From assembly GCA_016711405.1 (NCBI GenBank), contig JADJSZ010000089.1, positions 1 through 26,650 of the forward strand: a stretch of DNA of 26,650 nucleotides. Direction: 5' to 3'. Every line of letters begins with the position of its first letter. Positions within the stretch are counted from its first letter, which is position 1. The notes beneath the pieces are model-generated. The model did no database searches. It saw only the letters and a program-made list of their open reading frames with translations, and was not told the origin of the DNA. Both the position numbers and the translations under genes were made by a program. Below are positions 1-7,870 of this stretch, piece by piece. The DNA comes from Candidatus Hadersleviella danica. Lineage in GTDB: Bacteria > Chloroflexota > Anaerolineae > Promineifilales > Promineifilaceae.

Positions 1-2
1 CC

Positions 3-119
3 CCACGAATTTGGTTAGGCAGGGCTGGGGGCAAGTTTTCAATCCTAGCGGACAAAGCTATACTGGGCTTAGAATATGCTGATTGGCGTGATGCGCCCCC
101 TTTTCCGCATTCATTTTAA
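3..119 (+). CDS. Possible C-terminal tail of an upstream gene (partial)
   Basis: This frame is open from the window edge to a TAA at 117-119. It would encode about 38 residues ending in a Trp-, Pro- and Phe-containing tail (...YADWRDAPPFPHSF). The composition looks protein-like, and no start codon is needed because the gene would begin outside the window. The family is not recognised. A chance open frame of this length is quite possible, so this is only a candidate. Confidence 0.25.
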   Translation, partial: PRIWLGRAGGKFSILADKAILGLEYADWRDAPPFPHSF

Positions 120-166
120 GAAAAGATAGTGGCAATATAGATACGGGATATGTTCTCGCCAGCTTC

Positions 167-196
167 CCAATAACCAATAACCAATAACGAATAACC
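167..196. repeat. Heptamer tandem repeat (CCAATAA / AATAACC)
   Basis: Four near-perfect copies of the 7-mer CCAATAA lie directly upstream of the amylosucrase start. The same 7-mer family recurs at 4341-4430. It belongs to the set of short tandem repeats that fills most gaps in this window. No Shine-Dalgarno sequence is visible between it and the ATG at 208. Confidence 0.85.
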
Positions 197-207
197 CCAA
201 ACTCCCC

Positions 208-2130
208 ATGTACCCCCCCGAAACCCTCAAAAAACTCACCAAACTCGAAAAAGAAATCTTTGCCCTGCGGCTGGCACAACACCTGCCCGAAGCAACCTAC
301 GCCCTGCAACAACTTTACGGCCGTCGCCCCGACTTCGACGACTGGATGCAACGCTTCATCGGCCAACTCGCCACCGCCTACGCCCAGCGCCCCGCCGACC
401 TGCGCCTGCTCGACCTGCAACACACCCACCAACCCGATTGGTTCCAACGCCCTGAAGCGATTGGCTACATTTGCTATGTGGACAAATTTGCGGGCAACCT
501 CAAAGGAGTAGCCGAAAAAATCCCCTACCTTAAAGAGCTGGGTGTGACCTACCTGCACCTGATGCCCCTCCTGCAACCCCGCCCGCGCCCCAATGATGGC
601 GGTTACGCTGTGCAAGATTACGGCCGTGTAGACGAACGCCTCGGCACAATGACCGACTTGGCCGAACTCGGCCGTGCCCTGCGCCAAAACGGCATCAGCC
701 TTTGCACCGACATTGTGTGCAACCACACGGCCGAAGAACACGAATGGGCCATGAAGGCCAAAGCAGGCGACCCCACCTACCAAGAATACTACTTCCTCTT
801 CCCCGACCGCACCCTGCCCGACCAATACGGCCGTACCCTGCGCCACATCTTCCCCGAAACAGCCCCCGGCAACTTCACCCACCACCCCGAAATTCCCGTC
901 AATGGCCAGCCGGGCGCATGGGTGTGGACCACGTTCAACAATTACCAGTGGGATCTGAACTATGGCAACCCGGCCGTCTTTGGCGAAATGCTCAACATCA
1001 TCCTCAATTTGGCCAATCAGGGGATAGAAGTGTTTCGCATGGATGCGGTGGCGTTTATGTGGAAACAGATGGGAACCAACTGCGAAAACTTGCCCGAGGC
1101 GCACGCCATCTTGCAAGCGTTTCGCGCCCTCACCCAAATCGCCTGCCCCGGCATCATCTTCAAGGCCGAGGCGATTGTCTCGCCCCAAGATGTAGTGCCC
1201 TACTTTGGCACAGGGCGCATGGCGGGCCAAGAGTGCGAGTTGGCCTACCACAACAGCCTGATGGTCTTGCTGTGGAGCATGTTGGCCGAGAAAGATGTCG
1301 TGCTGGCCACCCATTCGCTCGAGAAAATGCCCATCACGCCCCCCAATGTGGCGTGGGTCAATTATGTCCGTTGCCATGATGACATTGGCTGGGCGATTAC
1401 CGATGAGAATGCGACGGCCGTTGGCCTGAACGGCTTCAGCCACCGCTCCTTTTTGGGCGAGTTTTACGCGGGCAAATACCCCACCAGTTGGTCACGCGGG
1501 GCTGAATTTCAGGTGAACCCCGAGACAATGGACAGGCGCATTTCGGGGGCAGGAGCTTCGCTGGCTGGGTTGGAAGCGGCCGTGGCCAACAACGACTCCC
1601 ACCAAATTGACCTTGCCATTAAACGATTTTTGCTCATCCACAGCGTCATCTTCATGTCGGGTGGCATTCCCCTGCTCTACATGGGCGATGAGATTGGGCT
1701 GATGAACGACTATAGTTATGTGGAAGACCCACTCCGCGCCAACGACAACCGCTGGATGCACCGCCCCCAAATGGATTGGGAGACGGCCGCGCAACGACAC
1801 GACCCCAGCACGATTGCGGGGCGGCTCTTTGCGGGGATGCAAAAGCTGGTGGCCAGCCGCCACGAGCGGCACGAACTCCACGCCGAGGCGGCCACGGCCG
1901 CGATTTGGACGCACAATGACAAGCTCTTTGGCTTGCTGAGGCATAGCCCACGCGGCCGTTTGCTCCTCCTTGGCAACTTCTCCGACCACCCCCAAACCAT
2001 CATGGGCCAACGCATGACCGAATTGCAGTTCGGTGGCTCCATTCGCGATGTGCTGACAGGGCGGGAGATGGTCGGCCGTAACAACATCACCCTCGAGCCG
2101 TATGAGAGCATGTGGATTGTCGGATTTTAG
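208..2130 (+). CDS. Amylosucrase (GH13 sucrose glucosyltransferase)
   Basis: Predicted to be amylosucrase (EC 2.4.1.4), which moves glucose from sucrose onto an alpha-1,4-glucan and releases fructose. The 640-residue length matches the family (about 630-650). The helical N-terminal region is followed by a GH13 TIM barrel. The nucleophile is Asp279 in FRMDAVAF, the acid/base is Glu321 in FKAEAIV, and the third carboxylate is Asp391 in the RCHDDIGW motif typical of amylosucrases. The barrel also shows DIVCNHTAEEHEW (about 168-180), and the C-terminal part is a beta-domain with GNFSDH near residue 590. The ATG at 208 is the first one in frame and has no obvious Shine-Dalgarno. The TAG stop lies inside an ATTTTAG-type heptamer repeat. 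A fructokinase 1.2 kb downstream fits use of the released fructose. A hydrolytic GH13 enzyme is the alternative, but the HDDIGW motif favours amylosucrase. Confidence 0.93.
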   Translation: MYPPETLKKLTKLEKEIFALRLAQHLPEATYALQQLYGRRPDFDDWMQRFIGQLATAYAQRPADLRLLDLQHTHQPDWFQRPEAIGYICYVDKFAGNLKGVAEKIPYLKELGVTYLHLMPLLQPRPRPNDGGYAVQDYGRVDERLGTMTDLAELGRALRQNGISLCTDIVCNHTAEEHEWAMKAKAGDPTYQEYYFLFPDRTLPDQYGRTLRHIFPETAPGNFTHHPEIPVNGQPGAWVWTTFNNYQWDLNYGNPAVFGEMLNIILNLANQGIEVFRMDAVAFMWKQMGTNCENLPEAHAILQAFRALTQIACPGIIFKAEAIVSPQDVVPYFGTGRMAGQECELAYHNSLMVLLWSMLAEKDVVLATHSLEKMPITPPNVAWVNYVRCHDDIGWAITDENATAVGLNGFSHRSFLGEFYAGKYPTSWSRGAEFQVNPETMDRRISGAGASLAGLEAAVANNDSHQIDLAIKRFLLIHSVIFMSGGIPLLYMGDEIGLMNDYSYVEDPLRANDNRWMHRPQMDWETAAQRHDPSTIAGRLFAGMQKLVASRHERHELHAEAATAAIWTHNDKLFGLLRHSPRGRLLLLGNFSDHPQTIMGQRMTELQFGGSIRDVLTGREMVGRNNITLEPYESMWIVGF

Positions 2131-2150
2131 ATTTTAGATTTTGGATTTGG
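2122..2150. repeat. Heptamer tandem repeat (ATTTTAG)
   Basis: Three to four copies of the 7-mer ATTTTAG/ATTTTGG overlap the amylosucrase stop codon. The inverse words (TCCAAAATCC) occur at about 2500-2512, on the other side of the four-helix-bundle remnant, and again at 3350-3385. Confidence 0.7.
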
Positions 2151-2158
2151 AGGGTTTG

Positions 2159-2500
2159 ATGGATGAGCAAGCGTTTAAGAATCGGACAAAGGCTTAGCCG
2201 TACAAGTAATTCACCTGTGAAATTTGCCTCAAGGGGCACGCCCTGTACTTGAAACGTTGCTTCGTTCAGCCTTCCGTTGGGTATAATACCGCGCCGCTTA
2301 CAGGCAAGTCCGGCTGATGATAGCCAAACTGCCGCTGGAAGAGCAGGACGAGACGCTTATTGGCTCGAACTCCTCGCCGATGCAACAAGCCACCTCCTGG
2401 ACATTTTCCTGATACCCCCTCTGGGCGAAACCAACGAACTCCTTATCAGACGGTGACTTCCACAAAACCCTTCGCCCAAAAAATAGCTCCACCGCCCTGA
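2159..2500 (+). pseudogene. Degraded four-helix-bundle protein (S23/IVP family)
   Basis: Fragments of one protein can be read in order by changing frame. The start is MDEQAFKNRTKA from the ATG at 2159, with a GGAGG about 4 bases upstream, followed by LAVQVIHL, LETLLRSA, SVG, YRAAYRQVRLMIAKL, DAYWLELLADA, PPLGETNELL and VTSTKPFAQKI, ending at a TGA at 2498-2500. These match the order of conserved blocks in 23S-rRNA-intervening-sequence/four-helix-bundle proteins (typically about 120 aa): a KARTKAFALRVIKL-like start, LLRSATSVGANYRAA, ETLYWLELL and EANELVAI. At least four frame changes are needed, for example one missing T near 2195. No frame is open across the gene, so as sequenced it cannot make a full protein. 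Family assignment is from memory of the consensus. Confidence 0.6.
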
Positions 2501-2581
2501 ATCCAAAATCCAAGATCACGATCCAAAGATCGCCATGACTACCTTAAGTACGTCCCCAAGCTTCTAAGTCTAAAGATTGAG

Positions 2582-2905
2582 TTGGCCGATTCCCAACGCC
2601 GTCCCGTGGAGCAGGTCATTGTCGAATACATTCATTTGCCACAAGTAGAAGAACCTGTTGGTGGTGAAATAGACGGCTTAGATGATGAGGAATTGCTTCA
2701 AGCCGTAGAAATGCAATTGCCAGCTACGGAAGTGGCACAGATGCAACAGCTTTTAGATTGGCAACAAATACGGCCGTTAACCCACTTTGAGCGTGAAAAA
2801 CTATTGGCCTTGGTCGAATTAGAGGGCGAAATTACCATTCGCAAAGCGTATGCCCTTTTAGAAGCCAGCAAACGAGGCATTTTGCCTGACCATCTACGGC
2901 CGTAA
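2582..2905 (+). CDS. Small acidic hypothetical protein upstream of HNH nuclease
   Basis: A 107-residue protein rich in Glu and Leu, predicted largely helical, with no recognised catalytic motif. It ends 4 bp before the HNH endonuclease start, so the two are very likely co-transcribed and translationally linked. The start is uncertain. TTG at 2582 is the only conventional start codon in this frame, but the frame stays open back to 2501 and upstream residues such as YVPKLLSLKIELA look protein-like. An ATG at 2535 in another frame, beginning MTTLS, may be the true start with a one-base shift between. Small proteins of this sort often precede HNH genes in cyanobacteria and Chloroflexota, but the role is unknown; an inhibitor or antitoxin role is conceivable and unproven. 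Confidence 0.6.
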   Translation: MADSQRRPVEQVIVEYIHLPQVEEPVGGEIDGLDDEELLQAVEMQLPATEVAQMQQLLDWQQIRPLTHFEREKLLALVELEGEITIRKAYALLEASKRGILPDHLRP

Positions 2906-2909
2906 AGCA

Positions 2910-3335
2910 ATGGCGTACATTCCCCAAACCTTGCGCCGCCAAGTTGCCGCTTGCGCCCAAGATTGTTGTGAATACTGTCACACCTGTGCCAAAGTCAATG
3001 GTGGGCCATTGGTGATTGACCACATTCAGCCTGAAAGCAAAGGGGGCACTACAATTTTGGAAAACCTCGCTTTAGCTTGCAGTCGGTGCAATACCCACAA
3101 AGCGGCTCTTACCCATTATTTAGACCCCTTTACATGTCAGCAAGTCACCTTATTCAACCCGCGCTTGCAGAATTGGTCAGAGCATTTTCGGTGGGATGAC
3201 ACATATACCAAAATCATAGGGGTTACACCCCACGGCCGCGCCACCATTCTAGCCCTCAATATGAATGACCCCGCCATTATTGTTGCCCGAACCGTCTGGG
3301 CCAGCGGTGGCTGGCATCCCCCTCACCACCTATAA
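2910..3335 (+). CDS. HNH endonuclease
   Basis: A 141-residue single-domain HNH nuclease. The zinc-binding knuckle is C20-E-Y-C23 paired with C57-S-R-C60. The nuclease core is I-D-H at 36-38 (DH-IQPES), E51-N52 and N61-T-H63. This is the usual CxxC...DH...EN...CxxCN layout of small HNH enzymes that cut double-stranded DNA. It starts at an ATG 4 bp after the preceding small gene and has no clear Shine-Dalgarno of its own, which fits translational coupling. No mobile-element hallmark, methylase or restriction partner lies alongside. It could be a homing-type or defence nuclease; the sequence does not decide. Confidence 0.85.
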   Translation: MAYIPQTLRRQVAACAQDCCEYCHTCAKVNGGPLVIDHIQPESKGGTTILENLALACSRCNTHKAALTHYLDPFTCQQVTLFNPRLQNWSEHFRWDDTYTKIIGVTPHGRATILALNMNDPAIIVARTVWASGGWHPPHHL

Positions 3336-3340
3336 CCACC

Positions 3341-4336
3341 ATGCCCACTCCACAATCCACAATCCAAAATCCAAAATCCAAAATCTCCGTCGTTTGCTTT
3401 GGCGAAATGCTTATTGATTTTGTCCCCACCGTTAACGGAGTATCGCTGGCCTCAGCGCCCGCCTTCCAAAAAGCGCCGGGCGGTGCCCCCGCCAACGTTG
3501 CCGCTGGGGTGGCTAAACTGGGGCAAACGGCCGCCTTCATCGGCAAAGTGGGCGATGACGAATTTGGGCACATGCTGGCCCACACCATCGCCGAAGCAGG
3601 CGTAGACATTCGCGGCGTGCGCTACGATGCCACCGCCCGCACCGCCCTCGCCTTCGTCACCCTGCGGACTGATGGGGAGCGGGAATTCATGTTCTACCGC
3701 CACCCCAGCGCCGATATGCTCCTGCGCCCCGACGAACTCGACCACGACCTCATCGCCCAAGCCCAACTTTTTTGCTTTGGCTCGATTAGTCTCATTGCCG
3801 AGCCAACCCGTTCGGCCTTGCTGGCCGCGCTCGACACGGCCGCATCCTCCCCCACCACCACCCTCGTCTACGACCCCAACCTGCGCCTGCCCCTCTGGCC
3901 TTCCGCCGAAGCGGCCAAAGCGGGCATTCTCAGCATCTGGAATCGCGCCCAAATCATCAAAATCAGCGACGAAGAGCTTGTTTTCCTGACAGGCGAGAAC
4001 AGCGACGCGAGTGCCCGTTCGCTGTGGCACGATAACCTCAAACTATTGCTGGTAACCGAGGGGCGGAATGGGTGCAAATACTTCACGGCCGAAACCAGCG
4101 GCCGTGTGCCCGGCTTTATGGTCGATGCCATAGACACCACGGGCGCGGGCGATGCCTTCGTGGCGGGTTTGCTCACCCAACTGGTGCAACACCCCGAATT
4201 GTGGACCGATGAAGGGCAACTAACGGCCGCGCTCCGCTTTGCCAACGCCGCTGGCGCACTCACCACCACCCAACGGGGAGCCATCCCCGCCCTGCCCACC
4301 GCCAAACTCGTCCACGCCCTCGTCGCCGCAGGGTAA
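3341..4336 (+). CDS. PfkB-family fructokinase
   Basis: A ribokinase/PfkB-fold sugar kinase of 331 residues, most like fructokinase (ATP + D-fructose to fructose 6-phosphate, EC 2.7.1.4). Evidence: GEMLIDF near 21-27, the sugar-binding PGGAPANVA at about 46-54, the GKVGDDEFG block at about 69-76, and the C-terminal ATP/anion-hole signature DTTGAGDAF at 265-273 with the catalytic base Asp271. The first 15 residues (MPTPQSTIQNPKSKI) are encoded mostly by an AATCCAA heptamer repeat, not by family-conserved sequence. The next in-frame ATG, in GEM, would remove the conserved N-terminal strand, so the ATG at 3341 is kept. It starts 6 bp after the HNH stop. With amylosucrase upstream, a sucrose-to-fructose-6-phosphate route is plausible. 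Confidence 0.9.
   Translation: MPTPQSTIQNPKSKISVVCFGEMLIDFVPTVNGVSLASAPAFQKAPGGAPANVAAGVAKLGQTAAFIGKVGDDEFGHMLAHTIAEAGVDIRGVRYDATARTALAFVTLRTDGEREFMFYRHPSADMLLRPDELDHDLIAQAQLFCFGSISLIAEPTRSALLAALDTAASSPTTTLVYDPNLRLPLWPSAEAAKAGILSIWNRAQIIKISDEELVFLTGENSDASARSLWHDNLKLLLVTEGRNGCKYFTAETSGRVPGFMVDAIDTTGAGDAFVAGLLTQLVQHPELWTDEGQLTAALRFANAAGALTTTQRGAIPALPTAKLVHALVAAG
3350..3385. repeat. Heptamer tandem repeat (AATCCAA/AATCCAC) inside a coding region
   Basis: Five consecutive 7-mers of the form CACAATC/CAAAATC lie within the 5' end of the fructokinase reading frame and encode its non-conserved N-terminal leader. The same words occur at about 2500-2512. Confidence 0.8.
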
Positions 4337-4340
4337 GAGA

Positions 4341-4430
4341 GGTTATTGGTTACTGGTTATTCGTTATTGGGCCGTGTCACACCACTACAATAACCAACAA
4401 CCAATAACGAGTAACCAATAACGAATAACC
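4341..4430. repeat. Inverted pair of heptamer tandem repeats (TTGGTTA / CCAATAA)
   Basis: The left half (4341-4370) holds TTATTGG-type heptamers. The right half (4388-4430) holds the reverse-complement CCAATAA/CCAACAA heptamers. Together they can form a long stem in the gap between the fructokinase and the hydrolase. The 7-mer is shared with 167-196. Confidence 0.85.
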
Positions 4431-4443
4431 AAATTCCCCCCCC

Positions 4444-5270
4444 ATGCCCTACCACCCCCGCCCCGACATTCCCCCTGAACGGAAAACATTTAGCCATTGG
4501 CGCGGGGGGGTGGGTTGCCTCCTGCTCCACGGCTTTATGGGAAGCCCCAACAGTTGGCGGCCGTTGGCCGACCATCTGGCCAGCCACGACATCACTTGCC
4601 ATGTGCCGCTGTTGCCCGGCCACGGCCACCTGCCCGACAAAATCCACAAAATTCCGCACACTCATTGGCTCTCGGCCGCTTCGGCCGCTTTGGGGGGTCA
4701 TGCGCCAACACTGCCACACTGTTTTTGTGATGGGGCACTCGATGGGAGCGGTGCTGGCCGCCCATCTGGCCACCCACCACACGGCCGACGTGCGCGGCCT
4801 CGTCCTTATCGCCCCTTGTACGAAGTGCCCGACAAGCGCATTCGCCTGACCCGCTGGGCACGCTACCTGTTGCCCTACGCCTACCCCCTGCGCTTGCCCA
4901 ACTTCCCCCGCGATTTGGCCCTTGCGCGTGTGACCAGTTTTGACCCAACCATTGACTTAGACGACCCCGAAGTGCAAGAATGGCTCGGGCAAGGCACACG
5001 CATTTCAACTGGGGCGTGGCCGAAATGTGCCGCATGGCCGATGTGGGGCGCACGCTCTGGCCCCAGGTGCAAACGCCCACGCTGGTGGTGCAAGGCGGCC
5101 GTGACCGTGCCCTGCATCCTCCCCACGCCCGCACCCTCTTTGCCGAACTGCCCACGGCCGCCAAAGAACTGTTCTGGCTCGACCAAGCCGACCACGACAT
5201 CATCCACCCCGAATCGGCCGACCATGCCCTTGTGTGGGAGAAAATACGGGCGTTTGTCAATGAACAATGA
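4444..5270 (+). pseudogene. Alpha/beta hydrolase (Est30-like carboxylesterase), three frameshifts
   Basis: Four consecutive segments in changing frames give one continuous carboxylesterase/monoacylglycerol-lipase-like protein of about 275 residues. Segment one (4444 to about 4692) has LLLHGFMGSP and LLPGHG. Segment two (about 4694-4812) has the nucleophile elbow GHSMGA. Segment three (about 4817-4985) reads YEVPDKRIRL to VQEWL. Segment four (about 4988-5270) has GGRDRALHPP (acid) and QADHDIIHPE (His). Repairs are one G too many in the G6 run at 4692-4697, one C too few at 4812-4815, and one base missing near 4985-4989. All three catalytic residues survive, so either the gene is freshly broken or these are sequencing errors. 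The stop lies at the start of a CAATGAA heptamer repeat. Confidence 0.75.
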
Positions 5271-5379
5271 GCAATGAACAATGAACAAAAGTCGTTGGTC
5301 AAGGCGAGGTAATTGCCGCTGACCAATGACCAATGACCAATGACAAAAGACAAATGACCAAGGACAAATGACAAATGAC
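5257..5379. repeat. Heptamer tandem repeats (CAATGAA, then TGACCAA)
   Basis: A run of CAATGAA/CAATGAG units (5257-5289) overlaps the end of the hydrolase frame. A second run of TGACCAA/TGACAAA units (about 5318-5379) supplies the ATG used as start of the next gene. TGACCAA is the complement of TTGGTCA, a known STRR word in heterocystous cyanobacteria. Confidence 0.85.
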
Positions 5380-7633
5380 GACTGAATACAAACACATCGG
5401 CCACGGCCGCAAACTAATTGATGGCCTCGAGAAAATAACAGGGCAGGTGCAATACACAGCCGACTTCCAAACCGCCCGCCTGCTTCACGCCAAAGTCATC
5501 CTCAGCCCCCACCCCCACGCCCTGATAACCAGCGTGGACAAAACGGCCGCGCAAGAACTGCCCGGCGTGGTCGCCGTCTTCACGGCCGACGAACTGCCCA
5601 CCGCCAAAAACACCATCACCTCCCGCAACAGCGCCGTGCTGGCCGTGGGGCGGGTGCAATGGGTCGGCCAACCCGTGGCCATTGTCGTTGGCGAAAGCGA
5701 GGCCATCGCGGCCGACGCGGCCGAACTGGTCTGGATAGAGTACGAACCCTTGCCAGCCGTCATCTCGCTCGATGAAGCCATCCAACACGGCACGCCCCAA
5801 GTGTGGCCGAACGGAATGCCCAAAGAAGGGGACGACATGTCCTCGCTCCACGCCCGCGTAGAAGCAGGGCAAGCGGTGGTGGGCGACAAACCCAACAACA
5901 TGATTGGCGAAGTTCATTTTGAGCGGGGCAATGTGGCCGAGGGATTTGCCGAATCGGATGTGGTCATCGAGCGGACGTACCGCACCAGCATGGTTCACCA
6001 AGCGTATTTGGAGCCACACGCTGTCGCGGCCGTGCCCGACCCATTCGGGCAAAGCCTGACCCTCTACACCAGTGTGCAAGGTTTGTACGGCGTGCGCGAC
6101 GAGGTGGCCAAATTGGTCGGCCTGCCCCGCAGTGGCGTGACGGTCAAACCGATGGCCGTGGGTGGGGCGTTTGGGGCCAAATATGGCATTTACGACCCGC
6201 TGGTAGCGGCCGTGGCGCTCGCCCTGCGCCAACCCGTCAAGCTCGTCCTCACCCGCTCCGAAGATTTGCTCAGCACCACCCCCGCCCCGCAAACGCTCAT
6301 CCACCTCAAGACGGGCGCGAAAAAAGATGGCACCGTGACCGCCATCCAAGCCACGATTTACGTGGACAACGGCGTGTTTGGCTTCTCGCACGGCGGCATC
6401 ATGTCGTTGCTGATGGGCGGCTATTACAAATGGGCGCACACCAAATTGGATGCGTATGAGATTGCCACCCACAAATCCCCCGTCGGGGCATATCGTGCCC
6501 CCGGCGCCCCCCAAGCCACCTTTGCCGTGGAGAGCAACATAGACGACATGGCGCGGGAGTTGGGCTTTGATGTGCTGGAGTTCCGCCTGCAAAACGCGGC
6601 CGAAGGGGGTGACCCCTCGGGTGTGGGGCGGCCGTGGGCGGAAAACATCGGCCTCAAACAGTGCCTCGAACGGCTCAAAATCCATCCCGCATGGGCCAAT
6701 CGCCAGCCCGATGAGCAGATTGGCATTGCCATTGGCGGGTGGCCCACGGCCGTGGGCACCTCCGAAACGATTTGCCGGGTGGACACCGACGGCAAAGTGC
6801 GGGTCAACGTCGGCATTGTGGATATTTCGGGGTCGAAGAGCAGTTTGGCCTTGGTCGCGGCCGAGGCGGTGGGGGTTCACCCCGACGATGTGATTATTGT
6901 GCAAGACGATAGTAACGGTGCGTATGGCCCCAACAGCGGCGGGAGCATGGCCACCTACTCTACCGCTGGGGGCATCCACTCAGCGGGGCTGGAGGTGCGC
7001 CAGCAAATCCAACAACTGGCGGCCGACCATTTTGAGGCGGCGGCCGAGGACATCGAAATCGTCAATGGCCAAGCCCGCGTGCGCGGCGTGCCCGACAGGG
7101 CGGTGGGGATTGGCCAGTTGGTGGAGGGGACGCGCTGGAAGCGGAGCGGCCCCGGCCCGATTTCGGCCGCGGGCAAGTCGGCCGTGGCCGAAAACGCCCC
7201 CGCTTTCGTTGCCCATTTCATCAAAATTAGTTTGGATAAGGTAACGGGGGTGGTGACTCCACTCGAATATGTGACCGTGCAAGATGTGGGCTTTGCCCTC
7301 AACCCGCTCTTGGTGGATGGGCAGTTGCAAGGCGGCGCGATTCAGGGGGTGGGCATGGCTCTTTATGAGGGGATGGTTTACAGCCCCGAGGGGCAATTGC
7401 TGACGGGCAGTTTTATGGATTATGGCTTGCCCCGCGTGGACAATGTGCCCAAGGTGGAGGTCATTCAGGTGGAAAACCCATCGCCCCACGGCCCGTTTGG
7501 GATGCGCGGCATTGCGGAGCCACCGATTACGGCCGCCCCCGCCGCCATTGGCAACGCCATTCGCCACGCCACAGGCGCACGGCTGACCGAGTTGCCGATG
7601 CGGCCAGAGGTGGTGTGGCGGGCGTTGCAGTAG
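5375..7633 (+). CDS. Molybdenum hydroxylase large subunit (xanthine dehydrogenase / CoxL family)
   Basis: A 752-residue molybdopterin-binding subunit of the xanthine dehydrogenase/aldehyde oxidase/CO dehydrogenase family, which hydroxylates purines, aldehydes or similar substrates. The N-terminal aldehyde oxidase a/b hammerhead domain (about 15-130) is followed by the Mo-cofactor domain: QAYLEPHAV near 208, GGAFGAK at 263-269, YRAPGAPQ at about 375, NSGGSMATYSTAGG around 520, and the catalytic glutamate Glu715 in GIAEPPIT. The active-site loop of form-I CO dehydrogenase (AYRCSFR) is not seen, so a CO substrate is unlikely. The start ATG lies within a TGACAAA heptamer repeat and has no Shine-Dalgarno. 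The 2Fe-2S and FAD subunits that normally accompany it are absent from the window, so it is an orphan here; the substrate is unknown. Confidence 0.9.
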   Translation: MTTEYKHIGHGRKLIDGLEKITGQVQYTADFQTARLLHAKVILSPHPHALITSVDKTAAQELPGVVAVFTADELPTAKNTITSRNSAVLAVGRVQWVGQPVAIVVGESEAIAADAAELVWIEYEPLPAVISLDEAIQHGTPQVWPNGMPKEGDDMSSLHARVEAGQAVVGDKPNNMIGEVHFERGNVAEGFAESDVVIERTYRTSMVHQAYLEPHAVAAVPDPFGQSLTLYTSVQGLYGVRDEVAKLVGLPRSGVTVKPMAVGGAFGAKYGIYDPLVAAVALALRQPVKLVLTRSEDLLSTTPAPQTLIHLKTGAKKDGTVTAIQATIYVDNGVFGFSHGGIMSLLMGGYYKWAHTKLDAYEIATHKSPVGAYRAPGAPQATFAVESNIDDMARELGFDVLEFRLQNAAEGGDPSGVGRPWAENIGLKQCLERLKIHPAWANRQPDEQIGIAIGGWPTAVGTSETICRVDTDGKVRVNVGIVDISGSKSSLALVAAEAVGVHPDDVIIVQDDSNGAYGPNSGGSMATYSTAGGIHSAGLEVRQQIQQLAADHFEAAAEDIEIVNGQARVRGVPDRAVGIGQLVEGTRWKRSGPGPISAAGKSAVAENAPAFVAHFIKISLDKVTGVVTPLEYVTVQDVGFALNPLLVDGQLQGGAIQGVGMALYEGMVYSPEGQLLTGSFMDYGLPRVDNVPKVEVIQVENPSPHGPFGMRGIAEPPITAAPAAIGNAIRHATGARLTELPMRPEVVWRALQ

Positions 7634-7725
7634 GGATGTGGGACTGGGGACTGGGGACTTGCGATTGTCCCTAGTCCCCAGTCCTGTGTCCCTAGTCCCC
7701 CTCCCCTTGTCCCTTATCCCACATT
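7633..7725. repeat. Heptamer tandem repeat hairpin (GGGGACT / CCCTAGT)
   Basis: GGGACTG-type heptamers on the left (about 7640-7660) are mirrored by CCCTAGT/CCCCAGT heptamers on the right (about 7668-7720). The outer ends GGATGTGGGA and TCCCACAT also pair. CCCCAGT is the word of the classical cyanobacterial STRR1. The block starts at the stop of the molybdenum hydroxylase. Confidence 0.85.
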
Positions 7726-7787
7726 CTGCGACACTATTGCTACACAATGACGGTTAAAATAGTTGTGCCTTAAAAGTGCAATGTTGT

Positions 7788-7812
7788 AAAAGCCCCGCAT
7801 GGGGCTTTTTTA
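7788..7812 (+). terminator. Rho-independent terminator
   Basis: A 9-bp stem AAAAGCCCC / GGGGCTTTT with a 4-base loop (GCAT) is followed by a T run. It stands about 155 bp downstream of the molybdenum hydroxylase and before the sensor kinase locus, so it separates the two transcription units. Confidence 0.85.
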
Positions 7813-7870
7813 TGGGTGGTGAAGAGCTTGGCGGTTTCCAGAGCTTCAAGATTTGGGCGACGATGAACCT

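Noticed and set aside
58..1443. Minus-strand 461-codon open frame opposite amylosucrase
   Set aside because: It is the antisense shadow of a strongly supported GH13 gene in GC-rich DNA and shows no domain.
2281..2287. TATAAT as a promoter -10 box
   Set aside because: It lies inside the S23-like remnant (codons for Gly-Tyr-Asn in the repaired frame) with no properly spaced -35.
2298..2519. Minus-strand 73-codon frame
   Set aside because: The plus strand here reads as a frameshifted four-helix-bundle protein, which explains the segment better.
5414..6979. Minus-strand 521-codon open frame
   Set aside because: It is antisense to the molybdenum hydroxylase, His/Gly/Val-rich and without motifs; shadow of codon bias.
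7853..7870. TTG start for HK1
   Set aside because: The ATG at 7871 directly precedes the first membrane segment and fits the 7TM domain length better.
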